Numbered from the stretch's first letter, positions 11,116 to 20,042 are shown. The stretch: DNA of 64,000 bases from Pseudomonadota bacterium (GCA_021795435.1 JAJYPJ010000005.1:21827-85826); one strand, 5' to 3'. The notes: generated from the sequence alone by a model not told the origin. Program-made: numbers and translations.

Positions 11116-12315
11116 TCAGTTCACGGTGATGCGTGCGCGGCGTCGGTCGGCAAGGAGTGTGCCGAGCGCCTGGCGGATGCCGGGCAGCGTTGCAGCGGCA
11201 TCCAGGATCCCGCGACGCAGCACGTGGGCGGGTCCGGCCTCGGCCGTATAGAGGTCGACGATCGCCTGCGTGCACAGATAAAGCGGCAGGCATCGCAGAT
11301 GGTGCGCGCGCGCGTAGAGGGATAACGTCTTGGCGGCACCGATGTCCGAGCCTTCCCGAGTCGCGACGGCGACCTGCGTCGCCAGGTCGGCCACGCCCGC
11401 AAGACCGAGGTTGAAGCCATGGGCGGTCACCGGATGCATGCCCACGGCCGCATCGCCCACAAGCGCCAGGCGTCTTGCGCTGAAGCGATGGGCATACACG
11501 CCGACCAGCGGATACGCGTGGCGCGCGCTCATGAGCTTCATGGATCCAAGACGATCGTGAAACCGTGCCTGCATCTGCGCCTCAAAGGCATCATCCGGCA
11601 GGGACTGGAGCTGGTCGACGACGTGCTGCGGCAGCGTCAGGACCACCGAGGCGAGGTCACCCTGCAACGGCAGGAGCGCCAGTGTCTGGCCGTGGTCAAA
11701 CCATTCCCAGGCACAGCCGGGCTGCGGGTGCTGGATGCGCATGCGGGCCACGAGCATGCTGCGGCCGAAGTCACGCTGGCTGGACCGGATGCCGAGCCGG
11801 CGCCGCATGGCCGAGTGACGGCTGTCGGCCAGCACCACGAGTCGGCAGTTCAGCTCGGCACCATCGTCCAGGCGTACGGCGGCGCCGTGATCCATGATGG
11901 AAATGTCGACCACGCGGCGCCCGGCCCGCAGTTGCACCGTGCCGTGTTCCGCGAGCGCCGCCATCGCAGCGCGCCGGATGGCGTGGTTGGCAACCATCCA
12001 GCCCAGTGGCTCCGAGCTTCGCGGATAGGGCGCGATTCGCAGTGGCCGCGTGCTGGCGCCCTCGAAGACCCGTGCTTCGTGGAGCGGTGCGGCTGCGGCA
12101 TCCGGCAAGCGCGACCACATGCCCAGATGGTCGAGTATCGCCCGCGAGCGTCGGGTCAGGGCAATTTCGCGCCCGTCGTCTGGCGGATCGCCCAGGTCCG
12201 CTTCGTCCTGTGGATCGACCAGCGTGACGCGCAATCCGCTGCCGGCCAGGGCATTGCCCAGGCACAGGCCCGCCGGGCCGGCGCCCACAATCAGCACGTC
12301 AGTGTCCATCGGCAT
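11116..12315 (-). CDS. ubiM: FAD-dependent ubiquinone-biosynthesis hydroxylase, UbiM-like
   Basis: A 399-residue flavin monooxygenase of the UbiH/UbiF/COQ6 family, which hydroxylates the ubiquinone ring precursor. Visible motifs: dinucleotide-binding VLIVGAGPAGLCLGNAL at residues 7-23, the middle DG-type region (REIALTRRS), and the C-terminal FAD segment LVGDAAVGMHPVTAHGFNLGL. The combination DFGRSMLVARM, EWFDHGQTLALLPL and GMHPVTAHG is what I associate with UbiM rather than UbiH or UbiF, so the subfamily is likely but inferred. An ATG six bases downstream (12309) is an alternative start. An FNR-like palindrome lies about 50 bp upstream. Confidence 0.85.
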   Translation of the reverse strand: MPMDTDVLIVGAGPAGLCLGNALAGSGLRVTLVDPQDEADLGDPPDDGREIALTRRSRAILDHLGMWSRLPDAAAAPLHEARVFEGASTRPLRIAPYPRSSEPLGWMVANHAIRRAAMAALAEHGTVQLRAGRRVVDISIMDHGAAVRLDDGAELNCRLVVLADSRHSAMRRRLGIRSSQRDFGRSMLVARMRIQHPQPGCAWEWFDHGQTLALLPLQGDLASVVLTLPQHVVDQLQSLPDDAFEAQMQARFHDRLGSMKLMSARHAYPLVGVYAHRFSARRLALVGDAAVGMHPVTAHGFNLGLAGVADLATQVAVATREGSDIGAAKTLSLYARAHHLRCLPLYLCTQAIVDLYTAEAGPAHVLRRGILDAAATLPGIRQALGTLLADRRRARITVN

Positions 12316-12365
12316 GCTCGCGACAGGGGATTGCCGCAGGCTAACGGCAAGGATTGTTGCGCGAC

Positions 12366-12379
12366 TTGATCGGGATCAG
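12366..12379 (-). promoter_or_regulatory. Possible FNR/Anr-type box upstream of ubiM
   Basis: TTGATCGGGATCAG matches the FNR/Anr consensus (TTGAT, four bases, ATCAA) at nine of ten positions. Its centre (12372.5) is 41.5 bp before 12331, and a TAGCCT element sits exactly at -12 to -7 of that start point on the minus strand. The site overlaps the stop codon of the next gene. A nine-of-ten match is expected about twice by chance in 64 kb, so this is a weak call. Confidence 0.3.
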
Positions 12380-13455
12380 GCGGGCGCGGGTCCCTTGAGG
12401 CTGCCATGGCGACGCTCGAGATCCAGCGCCTGCAGACGCTCGATCACGTCATCGACCTGGATCAGGTCCATCACGCCCGGACGCTCGATCTTGGTGCCCC
12501 ACGGGATGTCCTCGACGGCGCGACCGAGGAACTTCTGGGCTGCGGCTGCATATCGGTCGACGCACCACCGCCGATCACTGTAAGGTCCCGAGCGAGCTGG
12601 ATTGCTTGCCGCGTGTAGGCCGATGACCGGCGTTCCCACGGCATTGGCCATATGCATCGGACCCGCATCGGGCGTCAGTAGTGCAGTGGCTCGACGGTAA
12701 AGCGCAAGAGCCCGCTTCAGGGTATCCCGGCCGATCAAATCGACGGGCGTGCTGCGCATGCGTGCACGGATGTGGTCGCCCAACTGGCGCTCGATGTGGC
12801 TGGGGCCTCCGGTCAGCGCAACCTGCCAGCCCAAAGCCTGCTGCGCGTAATCCGCCACGGCCGCGTACCCGTCGGCATGCCAGTTGCGCAGCACGTGGCT
12901 GGATGCGGCATTGATCAACAGCCACGGCGCATCCCCGGGCAGCTGGTCCATGGCCCAGGCGTCCGCTTCGATGGGAATTGGAATGTCCCAACGCACGTGG
13001 GTCTGCCTCAGGCCGAGGGGCTCGGCGAAACTGCCGATGGCCTCCAGGACATGCTGTCCGCCATGGGCCGCGATCCGCTCGTTGATCGTCAGTCCGTGCA
13101 GGTCCTTGGAGCGTGCGGCGTCGTAGCCGATTCGGCGACGCGCGCGCACGCCCAGGCTCAGCAGGTTGGCTCGAAGCGCAACCTGCATGTGGAGAAGGAC
13201 GTCAAACCGGCGGCCCTCCAAGGCCAGGCGGGCGTGGCGGAACGCACCCAATCCGAGGCTCTTGTCGAACACCACGAACTCGACCCCTGGCAGGTCGCCG
13301 ACCAGGCGGTGTTCGAGCTTGCCGACGATCCAGGTCAACCGTGCGTGCGGCATGCCGCTGCGCAATGTGTGCACCAGAGGCACAACATGGGTGACATCGC
13401 CCAGCGCGGACGTCCGCAGGAGGCAGATGGAAGGAGATGTCGACGCCTCGCTCAT
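12376..13455 (-). CDS. Glycosyltransferase family 9 (ADP-heptose:LPS heptosyltransferase-like)
   Basis: A 359-residue GT9 protein, probably adding heptose to the lipopolysaccharide inner core at the cytoplasmic face. The N-terminus ICLLRTSALGDVTHVVPLV is the usual GT9 start (R-x-SALGD). The nucleotide-sugar-binding end is LLTPDAGPMHMANAVGTPVIGLH. ATG 13455 gives the normal beginning just before that motif; the longer open frame upstream crosses the divergent kdkA start. It is divergent from kdkA with only 35 bp between, which supports a shared LPS-core role. The acceptor and the exact heptosyltransferase class cannot be fixed from sequence alone. Confidence 0.86.
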   Translation of the reverse strand: MSEASTSPSICLLRTSALGDVTHVVPLVHTLRSGMPHARLTWIVGKLEHRLVGDLPGVEFVVFDKSLGLGAFRHARLALEGRRFDVLLHMQVALRANLLSLGVRARRRIGYDAARSKDLHGLTINERIAAHGGQHVLEAIGSFAEPLGLRQTHVRWDIPIPIEADAWAMDQLPGDAPWLLINAASSHVLRNWHADGYAAVADYAQQALGWQVALTGGPSHIERQLGDHIRARMRSTPVDLIGRDTLKRALALYRRATALLTPDAGPMHMANAVGTPVIGLHAASNPARSGPYSDRRWCVDRYAAAAQKFLGRAVEDIPWGTKIERPGVMDLIQVDDVIERLQALDLERRHGSLKGPAPA

Positions 13456-13490
13456 GCGGCTTTGACTAGACTTGGTAACCGAAGAAGGCA

Positions 13491-14270
13491 ATGCTGGCGG
13501 ACATGGTGAAAACGACGGCCCGCTCGACGCGACGCGACAGCGATGGACAAGCGATTGTGTTCGATGCCACTGCAATCCCACAAGTCACGCCGCAATGGTT
13601 CGAGCCGTCATTCTGGCAGGCGCAGTCCCGTTTGCGTGCGAGAACCGGCGGCCGAGGTACCGTCGGTTTCATCGATGGACCCGCCGGGCCGATGGTACTC
13701 AGGCACTTTCGCCGCGGGGGCGCGTTGGCGCCGATACGCGGAGATCGCTACCTGTGGCTCGGTGCGCAACGCTCGCGTTCATTCAGGGAATTTGCACTGC
13801 TCCAGCGGTTGCGGGCCATGGATTTGCCCGTGCCTGAGCCACTGGCGGCCCGCTGTGTCCGCCACGGCGTGTGGGCGCGCGCGGACTTGCTGAGTGTCGA
13901 ACTTCCGGGTGCGGAAACGCTGGCCGAGATGCTTGCCGCGGGCCGCGTCGGCGAAGACGACTGGCGGCACGTCGGCTCGATGCTGGCCCGTTTCCATGCT
14001 GCTGGAGTGGATCACGCCGATCTGAACGCCCACAACATCGTCCTTGCCCATGGAGGCTGGAATCTCCTGGACTTCGATCGTGGCAGGTTGCGCAAGCCCG
14101 CCGCCCGCTGGCAACGGCGAAATCTGTCGCGGTTGCTGCGCTCGATCCGGAAGGTGGCGCCGCCGCCGGCCGCCGCACCGGATTGGCTGATGCGGCAGTG
14201 GCAGGTATTGCTTGATGCCTATCGGCGCGATACGGATGCATCCATGGGAATGGTCGAGGTGCGACGATGA
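13491..14270 (+). CDS. kdkA: 3-deoxy-D-manno-octulosonic acid kinase
   Basis: A 259-residue inner-membrane-associated kinase predicted to phosphorylate Kdo in the LPS inner core. It belongs to the KdkA/WaaP group of the protein-kinase-like fold. Visible signs are the lysine-free nucleotide loop region PMVLRHFRRGGALAP, the catalytic-loop-like HADLNAHNIVL (Asp and Asn, near residues 175-185) and the metal-binding LLDFDRGRLRK. ATG 13491 has GAAGAAGG directly upstream, so it is preferred over ATG 13503. Its last four bases overlap the start of the MBL hydrolase (ATGA at 14267), implying translational coupling. Confidence 0.9.
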   Translation: MLADMVKTTARSTRRDSDGQAIVFDATAIPQVTPQWFEPSFWQAQSRLRARTGGRGTVGFIDGPAGPMVLRHFRRGGALAPIRGDRYLWLGAQRSRSFREFALLQRLRAMDLPVPEPLAARCVRHGVWARADLLSVELPGAETLAEMLAAGRVGEDDWRHVGSMLARFHAAGVDHADLNAHNIVLAHGGWNLLDFDRGRLRKPAARWQRRNLSRLLRSIRKVAPPPAAAPDWLMRQWQVLLDAYRRDTDASMGMVEVRR

Positions 14271-15022
14271 ATTGGTCGTTGCGCGCACTGGGCACTGGCG
14301 CCGCGCAGGCGATCGCGTTGGGCAGTTCCGCGGCCGTCCTGCAGCGGGGGGGCCAGCCGTTGCTGCTGATCGATTGCGGGCCCGACGTGCCCGGTCGATT
14401 CCTCGCCACCTATGGACACCTGCCGACGGCGCTTTACCTGACCCACCTGCACATGGACCATGTCGGGGGTCTCGAAGAGCTGTTCTATCGGATCTGGTTC
14501 GGGGACCAGCGCGCACCGTGCCGCCTGTTCGTCCATGCCGACCTGGTTCCGCTCCTGCAGGCGCGGCTCGCGGATTTTCCGCGTTTGCTCGCGGAGGGGG
14601 GCGTGCAGTTCTGGGACGCATTCCAGTTGATCCCCGTCAGTCGCGGGTTCTGGCTCGATGGCTGGTGGTTCGAGATTTTCGAGAGCCGCCATCACCGTGC
14701 CCGCAGTGCCTTTGGGCTGGCGCTGCCCGGAAGCTTCGCGTGGACAGGCGACACCCGTCCCATTCCCGAGGCCCTGGCCGTGCATGCCGTCCGCGGCGAA
14801 CGCATATTTCACGACTGTGGCCTGCGCGCCAACGCGTCACATACGGGTCTCGAGGACCTCGATCGCGAGTATCCCGGCGCATTGCGGGAGCGCCTGGTGC
14901 TTTACCACCAGGCCAGCCGTGGCGATGCCGATGCGTTGCGCGAAGCCGGTTACACCGTGCTTGAGGCCGGTGATTGTGTCGCATTGCCGCCGCCCATGCC
15001 TGTTGCGGCCATGGCCGGCTGA
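14267..15022 (+). CDS. MBL-fold metallo-hydrolase, RNase Z-like
   Basis: A 251-residue metallo-beta-lactamase-fold protein. The metal-binding motif is THLHMDHVGG (around residues 63-72), with further candidate ligands in FHDCGL and the later histidines. The fold resembles RNase Z/ElaC-type phosphodiesterases, but the tRNA-recruiting exosite of RNase Z is not evident, so tRNA 3' processing is not claimed. The start overlaps kdkA by four bases, so the pair is probably translated together. The conserved-looking coupling to an LPS kinase suggests an envelope-related substrate, which is inference only. Confidence 0.85.
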   Translation: MNWSLRALGTGAAQAIALGSSAAVLQRGGQPLLLIDCGPDVPGRFLATYGHLPTALYLTHLHMDHVGGLEELFYRIWFGDQRAPCRLFVHADLVPLLQARLADFPRLLAEGGVQFWDAFQLIPVSRGFWLDGWWFEIFESRHHRARSAFGLALPGSFAWTGDTRPIPEALAVHAVRGERIFHDCGLRANASHTGLEDLDREYPGALRERLVLYHQASRGDADALREAGYTVLEAGDCVALPPPMPVAAMAG

Positions 15023-15103
15023 AGGGTCGACCCGGAGCGCGAGGCAATCCGCCGATCCGGGCGGGACCGGCATGAGACGGATCGCGATGGGGGCGCATGC
15101 GGG

Positions 15104-16348
15104 TCAGTCCTGGCCCCCGCTGGCGAATTCCCTGAAGAATTTGGCATAGAGGGCAAGGTAGGCGGCCTGGAACGCCGCCGCAATCAGGAACGGCGCCGTC
15201 AGCATGCCGGCGTGCAAGAGGAAGCCCGAGATCAGCGGGCCGATGGCGCGCGGAATCTGGATTGACACGTTCTGGAGGCTGGCCGCAAGTCCGCGGCGGT
15301 GGTCGCGCGTCAGTCCAGCGACCAGCGCCTGGCGCACGCCCGCCGTGCCCTGGTTCATGCCGGCGCGCAATGCATAGAGGGTTGCAGCCAGCGCAAACCA
15401 GGGAGACAGGGGAATGCCGAGGATCAGCACAAGGCCGGCGAGGCGCATCCAGACCACCGCACGGACGAGGCCGTGGCGCCGCGCGATGGCGCCGGCCAGC
15501 AGGGAGCCGACAGCACCCATCGCGAAACTGGCGGCCAGCGCAGGGCCGATGGTCCCCGGGCCATGGGCGAACTTGAGCAGGAACCAGTAGGCAATGAGTG
15601 GGCCGATCATGCCGATGCCGAGTCCATTGAGGCTGTTGACCAGCACCAGCTTGAGCATGCGTCGATTCTCGGCGCGATGTTCCTCGCACTCGGATGCGTG
15701 TTCGAGTGGATCGGCGCGCGGGCGGCGCGGGGGCTCCTTCATCCGTGCCAGCAGGGCCAGGCTGGCGAGGGAGCCAAGCAGCGAGACGACAAAAAGCCAT
15801 CGGTAGGGCGCGGCGCCGCCGTGCGGCGCGAACCAGCCCACGGCGCCGGCACCCAGCGCTCCCAGGGCCATGCCGATGAAGCCAATGGCCGTGTTCTGGC
15901 TGTACACCCGACCCCGGCGCGCGGCGGGCAGCAATTGGGCCAACCAGGCCTGCTCGAGCGGCCCAAAGGGTCCCGCGCTGCCATTGGCGCCACGGCCAAA
16001 GCCGCCGAGGATGGCTGCCAGGACCAGCAAGGCGGGGCGGGTGCTGCCTAGGGCGAGCAGCGCGGCGAGGATTTGCAGTGCTTCGTAGCCGAGCAGGAAA
16101 TAGCGACGTCCGCCGATGCGGTCGCTCAGTGGTCCCACCGTCAAGGTGAGCAGTGCGCCAACCAGCAGCGCGGCCGAGAGCGTGGCGCCGATGCCTGCGG
16201 CATGCCAGCCGAGCGCATGGAGGTACAGTGCAAATCCGGCGACCAGCGCGCCCTGGCCGGCGCTGCGTGCGCCGCGGATCGCGATCAGCCGCAGCACGTC
16301 GGCGGGCATTTCAGCGGATGCAGAAGATCCAGCGGGGTGGGCTGTCAT
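15104..16348 (-). CDS. Major facilitator superfamily transporter
   Basis: A 414-residue inner-membrane protein with about twelve hydrophobic segments. The loop between segments 2 and 3 reads GPLSDRIGGRRYFLLG, the MFS signature. There is a charged central cytoplasmic loop (about residues 200-225, with PPRRPRADPLEH) between the two six-helix halves. The substrate cannot be inferred; the sequence looks like a drug or metabolite exporter of the MFS_1 type. It converges on the MBL hydrolase (81 bp gap). ATG 16348 is the first start in the open frame and precedes the first hydrophobic segment by about 20 residues. Confidence 0.85.
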   Translation of the reverse strand: MTAHPAGSSASAEMPADVLRLIAIRGARSAGQGALVAGFALYLHALGWHAAGIGATLSAALLVGALLTLTVGPLSDRIGGRRYFLLGYEALQILAALLALGSTRPALLVLAAILGGFGRGANGSAGPFGPLEQAWLAQLLPAARRGRVYSQNTAIGFIGMALGALGAGAVGWFAPHGGAAPYRWLFVVSLLGSLASLALLARMKEPPRRPRADPLEHASECEEHRAENRRMLKLVLVNSLNGLGIGMIGPLIAYWFLLKFAHGPGTIGPALAASFAMGAVGSLLAGAIARRHGLVRAVVWMRLAGLVLILGIPLSPWFALAATLYALRAGMNQGTAGVRQALVAGLTRDHRRGLAASLQNVSIQIPRAIGPLISGFLLHAGMLTAPFLIAAAFQAAYLALYAKFFREFASGGQD

Positions 16349-16569
16349 CCGCAGTCAGACCGCATGCCGACGATCCGGTTCAGTGCTGGATGGTGGCTGG
16401 TCCGGCGACCGGCGGTGACCCCGGGTGCACGCCGGGCCGGAGCGGTTCGGCCGCGGCGGGTCGGGCCGCGGAGTATCGACGCGGGGCCCCATGGCCCCGG
16501 GGTCCGACTCGGAACCGCTGGGCCAGCGTCGCGTCGATCGCGCCGCCGCCGCATGGGCGTCGATCGGGG
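16349..16569. other. Intergenic region downstream of ffs with a GC-rich hairpin
   Basis: About 220 bp without a credible gene. GGGGCC at 16483-16488 and GGCCCC at 16493-16498 form a tight hairpin downstream of the SRP RNA on the minus strand, which could help end that transcript, although no T-run follows. The promoter of the minus-strand MFS gene should also lie in this stretch. Confidence 0.35.
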
Positions 16570-16680
16570 GTGGCAGCCCCGCCAGCCACATTCCGGCACC
16601 CGAATCGTTTACTACCGTTGCTCCCTTCCGGGCCTGGCGGGGTTCGCAAACTATCGTCGCGGAAGGACCGACGGGGCCAC
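16570..16680 (-). ncRNA. ffs: Signal recognition particle RNA, small bacterial type (4.5S)
   Basis: On the minus strand the conserved SRP hairpin is clear: CCAGGCCCGGAAGGGAGCA (symmetric and asymmetric loops around the GGAA tetraloop), followed by the opposite strand GGTGCCGGAATGTGGCTGG. The 5' GTGGC pairs with GCCAC at the 3' end. This RNA binds Ffh and directs nascent membrane proteins to the translocon. At about 111 nt it is the small Alu-less form. It lies 34 bp downstream of tRNA-Ser on the same strand and may be co-transcribed with it. The exact ends are set from the terminal pairing. Confidence 0.93.
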
Positions 16681-16714
16681 CATGAACTTCGTGCGCCAAG
16701 GCGGCACTCGGAAC

Positions 16715-16807
16715 TGGCGGAGAGGGAGGGATTCGAACCCTCGATACGGCTTTTGACCGTATACACACTTTCCAGGCGTGCTCCTTCGACCGCTCGGACA
16801 CCTCTCC
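16715..16807 (-). tRNA. tRNA-Ser (anticodon GGA)
   Basis: A 93-nt serine tRNA on the minus strand. The acceptor stem GGAGAGG pairs with CCTCTCC, the discriminator is G and the CCA end is encoded. The anticodon stem CACGC/GTGTG encloses the loop CTGGAAA, giving anticodon GGA. A long variable arm with stem TACGGT/GCCGTA is present, as expected for class II tRNA-Ser. The T-arm reads GAGGGTTCGAATCCCTC. Confidence 0.97.
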
Positions 16808-16852
16808 ACTGCAACCAGCCGGAGCAGCCGCAGGCCGTCCGTCAAGCGCGCT

Positions 16853-16882
16853 AGGATAGCGAGGAAGCGATGCCGCGGACAA
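16853..16882 (-). promoter_or_regulatory. Candidate sigma70 promoter for tRNA-Ser and ffs
   Basis: On the minus strand TTGTCC (16882-16877) and TATCCT (16858-16853) are separated by 18 bp. Transcription would start near 16846, about 39 nt before the tRNA. The match is fair (four of six at each box). Confidence 0.45.
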
Positions 16883-16958
16883 GCGCGGCGCGCGCGCGCG
16901 CCGGCACCTGGGTCGGCGTGGCGTGCTTGGCAGCAGGGTGGTCCGATCCGGAGTACGC

Positions 16959-18617
16959 ATGTCTTATCAGGTTTTGGCACGCAAATGGCGCCCGCGACGC
17001 TTTGGCGAACTGGTCGGGCAGGAGCACGTGGTGCGTGCGCTGACCCATGCCCTGGAAAGCGGCCGGATGCACCATGCCTACCTGTTCACGGGGACGCGCG
17101 GCGTGGGCAAGACCACCATCGCGCGCATCCTGTCGAAGTCGCTCAATTGCGAGCGCGGGCAGGGCGCCGAGCCCTGCGGTGAGTGCGCGGTGTGCCAGGC
17201 GGTGGATGCGGGGCGGTTCATCGACCTACTGGAAATCGATGCCGCGTCCAATACGGGCGTTGACGACGTGCGCGAGGTCATCGAGAACGCCCAGTACGCG
17301 CCGACCCGGGGTCGCTACAAGGTGTACCTCATCGACGAGGTGCACATGCTCTCGAAAAATGCATTCAACGCCCTGCTGAAGACGCTGGAGGAACCGCCGG
17401 ATCACGCATTGTTCCTGCTGGCCACCACCGATCCGCAGAAGCTGCCGGTGACGGTCCTCTCGCGATGCCTGAAGTTCAACCTCAAGCGCTTGCTGCCTGC
17501 GCAGATCGAAGCCCAGATGCGGCACATCCTCGGTGCCGAGGGCGTCGATGCCGATGATGTCGCGCTGTCCTTGCTCGCGCGCGCGGCCGATGGGTCGCTC
17601 CGCGACGGCCTCTCGCTGCTGGACCAGGCGATTGCCTATGGCGGGGGTCGCGTCCGCAGCGATGACGTACGGTCCATGCTCGGCAGCATCGACAGCGCCG
17701 AAGTTCTGGGTCTGGCCCATGCATTGGCCGACGGCGACGGTGTGTTATTGCTCGCCGAGGCACGCCGCATCGTCGCCTTCGCGCCCGATTTCGCAACGGT
17801 ACTCGAAGATCTGGCGACGCTGTTCCATCGCATCCAGCTGCGCCAGCTGGTCCCGGGTCTGGACCGCGGCGAGGCAGGCGAGGCGGACGAGGAGGACCTG
17901 GCCCTGTTGGCGCGCCGGTTGTCCGCGGAGGAAGTGCAGCTTTACTACCAGATGGCGCTGGCGGGTCGACGTGACCTGCCCCTGGCGCCGGATGCGATCA
18001 CCGGATTCGAGATGGCGTTGTTGCGGATGCTGGCCTTCCGCCCGGGGCGCGACGACGAGGCGCCGCGGGGCACCCCGTCAACGGCGGGGGGGCAGGCGGT
18101 CGTGTCGTCGGCTGCGGGTCGTCCGCCCGCCCGTGATGCCGAGCCCGCTTCAGGGCGGTCCTCCGCGAACGCGCGCGCAGCGATGGCCACCGCGTCCGAG
18201 ACGAAGCCGGGGAAGAGTGAGCCGAACGCCCATCTCCCGGACTGGGACGCGCTGCTGGAGCGCGCCGCGCTTGGCGGTCCATTGCGGGAACTGGCGCGCC
18301 GGGCAGCGCTGCAGTCCCGCGAAGGGCAGACGCTGGTCCTGGCGCTGGCGCATCACGATCTCGTGCTGGCCGATCCGGCGATGCTGGCGCAGTTGGAGGC
18401 ACGCCTCGAGCCCGTGCTGGGCGAACGCGTGAAATTGCGCTGCGTCGGTCGCGATGCGGTCGACTCGCCCGCGGCGCGCGCAGCGTCGGCCAAGGATGGT
18501 GCCCTTGCCGAGGCGCGGGCTGCGCTCGAAGCCGATCCCGTGCTCGCGGAGCTGGGTGCTACCTTGGGTGCGCGCATCGTCCCCGAAAGTATTCGTCCCC
18601 CGGAGCAAGGCACATGA
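16959..18617 (+). CDS. dnaX: DNA polymerase III subunits gamma/tau (clamp loader)
   Basis: A 552-residue clamp-loader ATPase. The start [12 protein letters not shown] is typical, with GGAG 5 nt upstream of ATG 16959. Walker A is GTRGVGKT (residues 45-52), zinc ligands are Cys64, Cys73, Cys76 and Cys79, and Walker B is DEVH (126-129), followed by LLKTLEEPP and the sensor 1 region. AAA+ domains I-III end near residue 360 ([12 protein letters not shown]). Then comes a low-complexity linker and a C-terminal tau-specific region. In the linker at codons 377-378 is a G GGG GGG heptamer, and a -1 shift there would stop at 18134. The stop overlaps ybaB (ATGA). Confidence 0.96.
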   Translation: MSYQVLARKWRPRRFGELVGQEHVVRALTHALESGRMHHAYLFTGTRGVGKTTIARILSKSLNCERGQGAEPCGECAVCQAVDAGRFIDLLEIDAASNTGVDDVREVIENAQYAPTRGRYKVYLIDEVHMLSKNAFNALLKTLEEPPDHALFLLATTDPQKLPVTVLSRCLKFNLKRLLPAQIEAQMRHILGAEGVDADDVALSLLARAADGSLRDGLSLLDQAIAYGGGRVRSDDVRSMLGSIDSAEVLGLAHALADGDGVLLLAEARRIVAFAPDFATVLEDLATLFHRIQLRQLVPGLDRGEAGEADEEDLALLARRLSAEEVQLYYQMALAGRRDLPLAPDAITGFEMALLRMLAFRPGRDDEAPRGTPSTAGGQAVVSSAAGRPPARDAEPASGRSSANARAAMATASETKPGKSEPNAHLPDWDALLERAALGGPLRELARRAALQSREGQTLVLALAHHDLVLADPAMLAQLEARLEPVLGERVKLRCVGRDAVDSPAARAASAKDGALAEARAALEADPVLAELGATLGARIVPESIRPPEQGT

Positions 18618-18940
18618 TGAAAGGCCAGATCGCCCAATTGATGCAGCAGGCCCAGCGCATGCAGGAAGAGATGCAACGTGCGCAGGAAGAACTGGGCAGG
18701 CTGGAAGTGACGGGGAGTGCCGGGGGAGGCATGGTCAGCGTCGTGATGAGCGGGCGCAACGAGGTGCGACGGGTCCGCATCGACCGCAAGTTGCTGGCTG
18801 ATGATCCAGACATGGCCGAGGATCTGGTCGCCGCTGCAGTCAATGATGCCGTCAACAAGGTGGCCGAAGCGGGCAAGCAGCGCATGGGGGGGCTTGCCCA
18901 GGGGCTCGAGTTGCCACCGGGCTTGAAGCTGCCCTTCTGA
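18614..18940 (+). CDS. ybaB: YbaB/EbfC family nucleoid-associated protein
   Basis: A 108-residue basic DNA-binding protein that associates with the nucleoid. The N-terminal helix rich in Gln, Met and Glu ([20 protein letters not shown]) and the [24 protein letters not shown] core are family hallmarks. It overlaps the dnaX stop by four bases and precedes recR by 37 bp, the usual dnaX-ybaB-recR order, where it has been linked to recombination. ATG 18617 directly follows ATG 18614 in the same frame and could also serve as start. Confidence 0.95.
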   Translation: MMKGQIAQLMQQAQRMQEEMQRAQEELGRLEVTGSAGGGMVSVVMSGRNEVRRVRIDRKLLADDPDMAEDLVAAAVNDAVNKVAEAGKQRMGGLAQGLELPPGLKLPF

Positions 18941-18977
18941 TGATGCGCGCGCCCCGTTCAACCCAGGCGTTCCCTGC

Positions 18978-19592
18978 ATGAGTGCCACGTCCCCCCTGCT
19001 GGTCGAATTGATGGAGGCGCTGCGTTGCTTGCCGGGCGTTGGTGCGCGCAGTGCGCAGCGGATGGCCTATCACCTGCTCGAGCGCGACCGTCGAGGAGGG
19101 GATCGCCTCGCGTCCGCCTTGCAAGCGGCGATGCACGGCATCGGCCATTGCCGGGATTGCCGGACATTCAGCGAGACGGAGCGCTGCGGGTTTTGTGCCG
19201 GAGGCTCGCGTGAACGAAGCCAGCTGTGCGTCGTCGAGACGCCTGCTGATCTGGCCGCCATTGAGCAGGCAACCGGGTATCGCGGCCTGTATTTCGTCCT
19301 GCTGGGGCGCCTGTCGCCCATCGATGGGCTGGGCCCCGAGGAACTGGGCCTGCCGCTGCTCGCGCAGCGACTGGGCGCCGGTGAGGTACGCGAACTGATT
19401 GTCGCCACCAATCCCACGGTGGAAGGGGAGGCGACCGCGCATTACCTGGCCGAGCTGGCACACGCGGGCGGGGTGCGCGTCAGCCGTCTGGCGCACGGAG
19501 TTCCGCTGGGTGGCGAGCTGGAATACATTGACCGCGGCACGCTGGCGCATGCATTCGGCGGCCGCCATACCCTGGAGCCTGGCAGCCCATGA
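18978..19592 (+). CDS. recR: Recombination mediator protein RecR
   Basis: A 204-residue DNA-repair protein of the RecFOR pathway, which loads RecA onto SSB-coated single-stranded DNA. The N-terminal helix-hairpin-helix region is [18 protein letters not shown]. The C4 zinc site uses Cys58, Cys61, Cys70 and Cys73. The Toprim segment [14 protein letters not shown] follows, and the C-terminal Walker B-like area is present. Length equals the family norm of about 200. The last four bases overlap the HIT gene (ATGA at 19589). Confidence 0.97.
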   Translation: MSATSPLLVELMEALRCLPGVGARSAQRMAYHLLERDRRGGDRLASALQAAMHGIGHCRDCRTFSETERCGFCAGGSRERSQLCVVETPADLAAIEQATGYRGLYFVLLGRLSPIDGLGPEELGLPLLAQRLGAGEVRELIVATNPTVEGEATAHYLAELAHAGGVRVSRLAHGVPLGGELEYIDRGTLAHAFGGRHTLEPGSP

Positions 19593-19933
19593 GCGATACC
19601 CTGTTCGGCAAGATCATTCGACGCGAGGTACCCGCCGACATTGTTTACGAGGACGAGGACGTCCTTGGATTCAACGACATCAGTCCGCAGGCGCCCCTGC
19701 ACGTGCTGTTTATCCCGAAGAAACCCCTGGCGACGATCGACGATGCACGGGCAGACGATGCCTTGCTGCTCGGTCGGCTGATGCTGGCGGCGGCGGGCTA
19801 CGCGCGCGCCCAGGGCGTTGCGGCGGACGGCTACCGGCTGGTCGTGAACTGCAACGCGCATGGAGGGCAGACCGTTTTCCATCTGCATGTTCACCTGTTG
19901 GCCGGGAGGCGGATGCATTGGCCACCTGGTTGA
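19589..19933 (+). CDS. hinT: HIT-family purine nucleoside phosphoramidase (HinT-like)
   Basis: A 114-residue HIT protein that hydrolyses nucleoside phosphoramidates and related AMP conjugates. The start [23 protein letters not shown] is typical of bacterial HinT. The catalytic histidine triad is HLHVH at residues 98-102, followed by [13 protein letters not shown], a normal C-terminus. Translation is probably coupled to recR through the four-base overlap. Confidence 0.95.
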   Translation: MSDTLFGKIIRREVPADIVYEDEDVLGFNDISPQAPLHVLFIPKKPLATIDDARADDALLLGRLMLAAAGYARAQGVAADGYRLVVNCNAHGGQTVFHLHVHLLAGRRMHWPPG

Positions 19934-20042
19934 TCAACGCGGTCATTGCCTGCCGGGATCCAGTCATGGCATCCGCTGCGATCCGGGCGGCCCGGGAGCC
20001 CTGCGTGTCGCGCCAAGCATCGTCGATGCCGAGGATCTCGTG

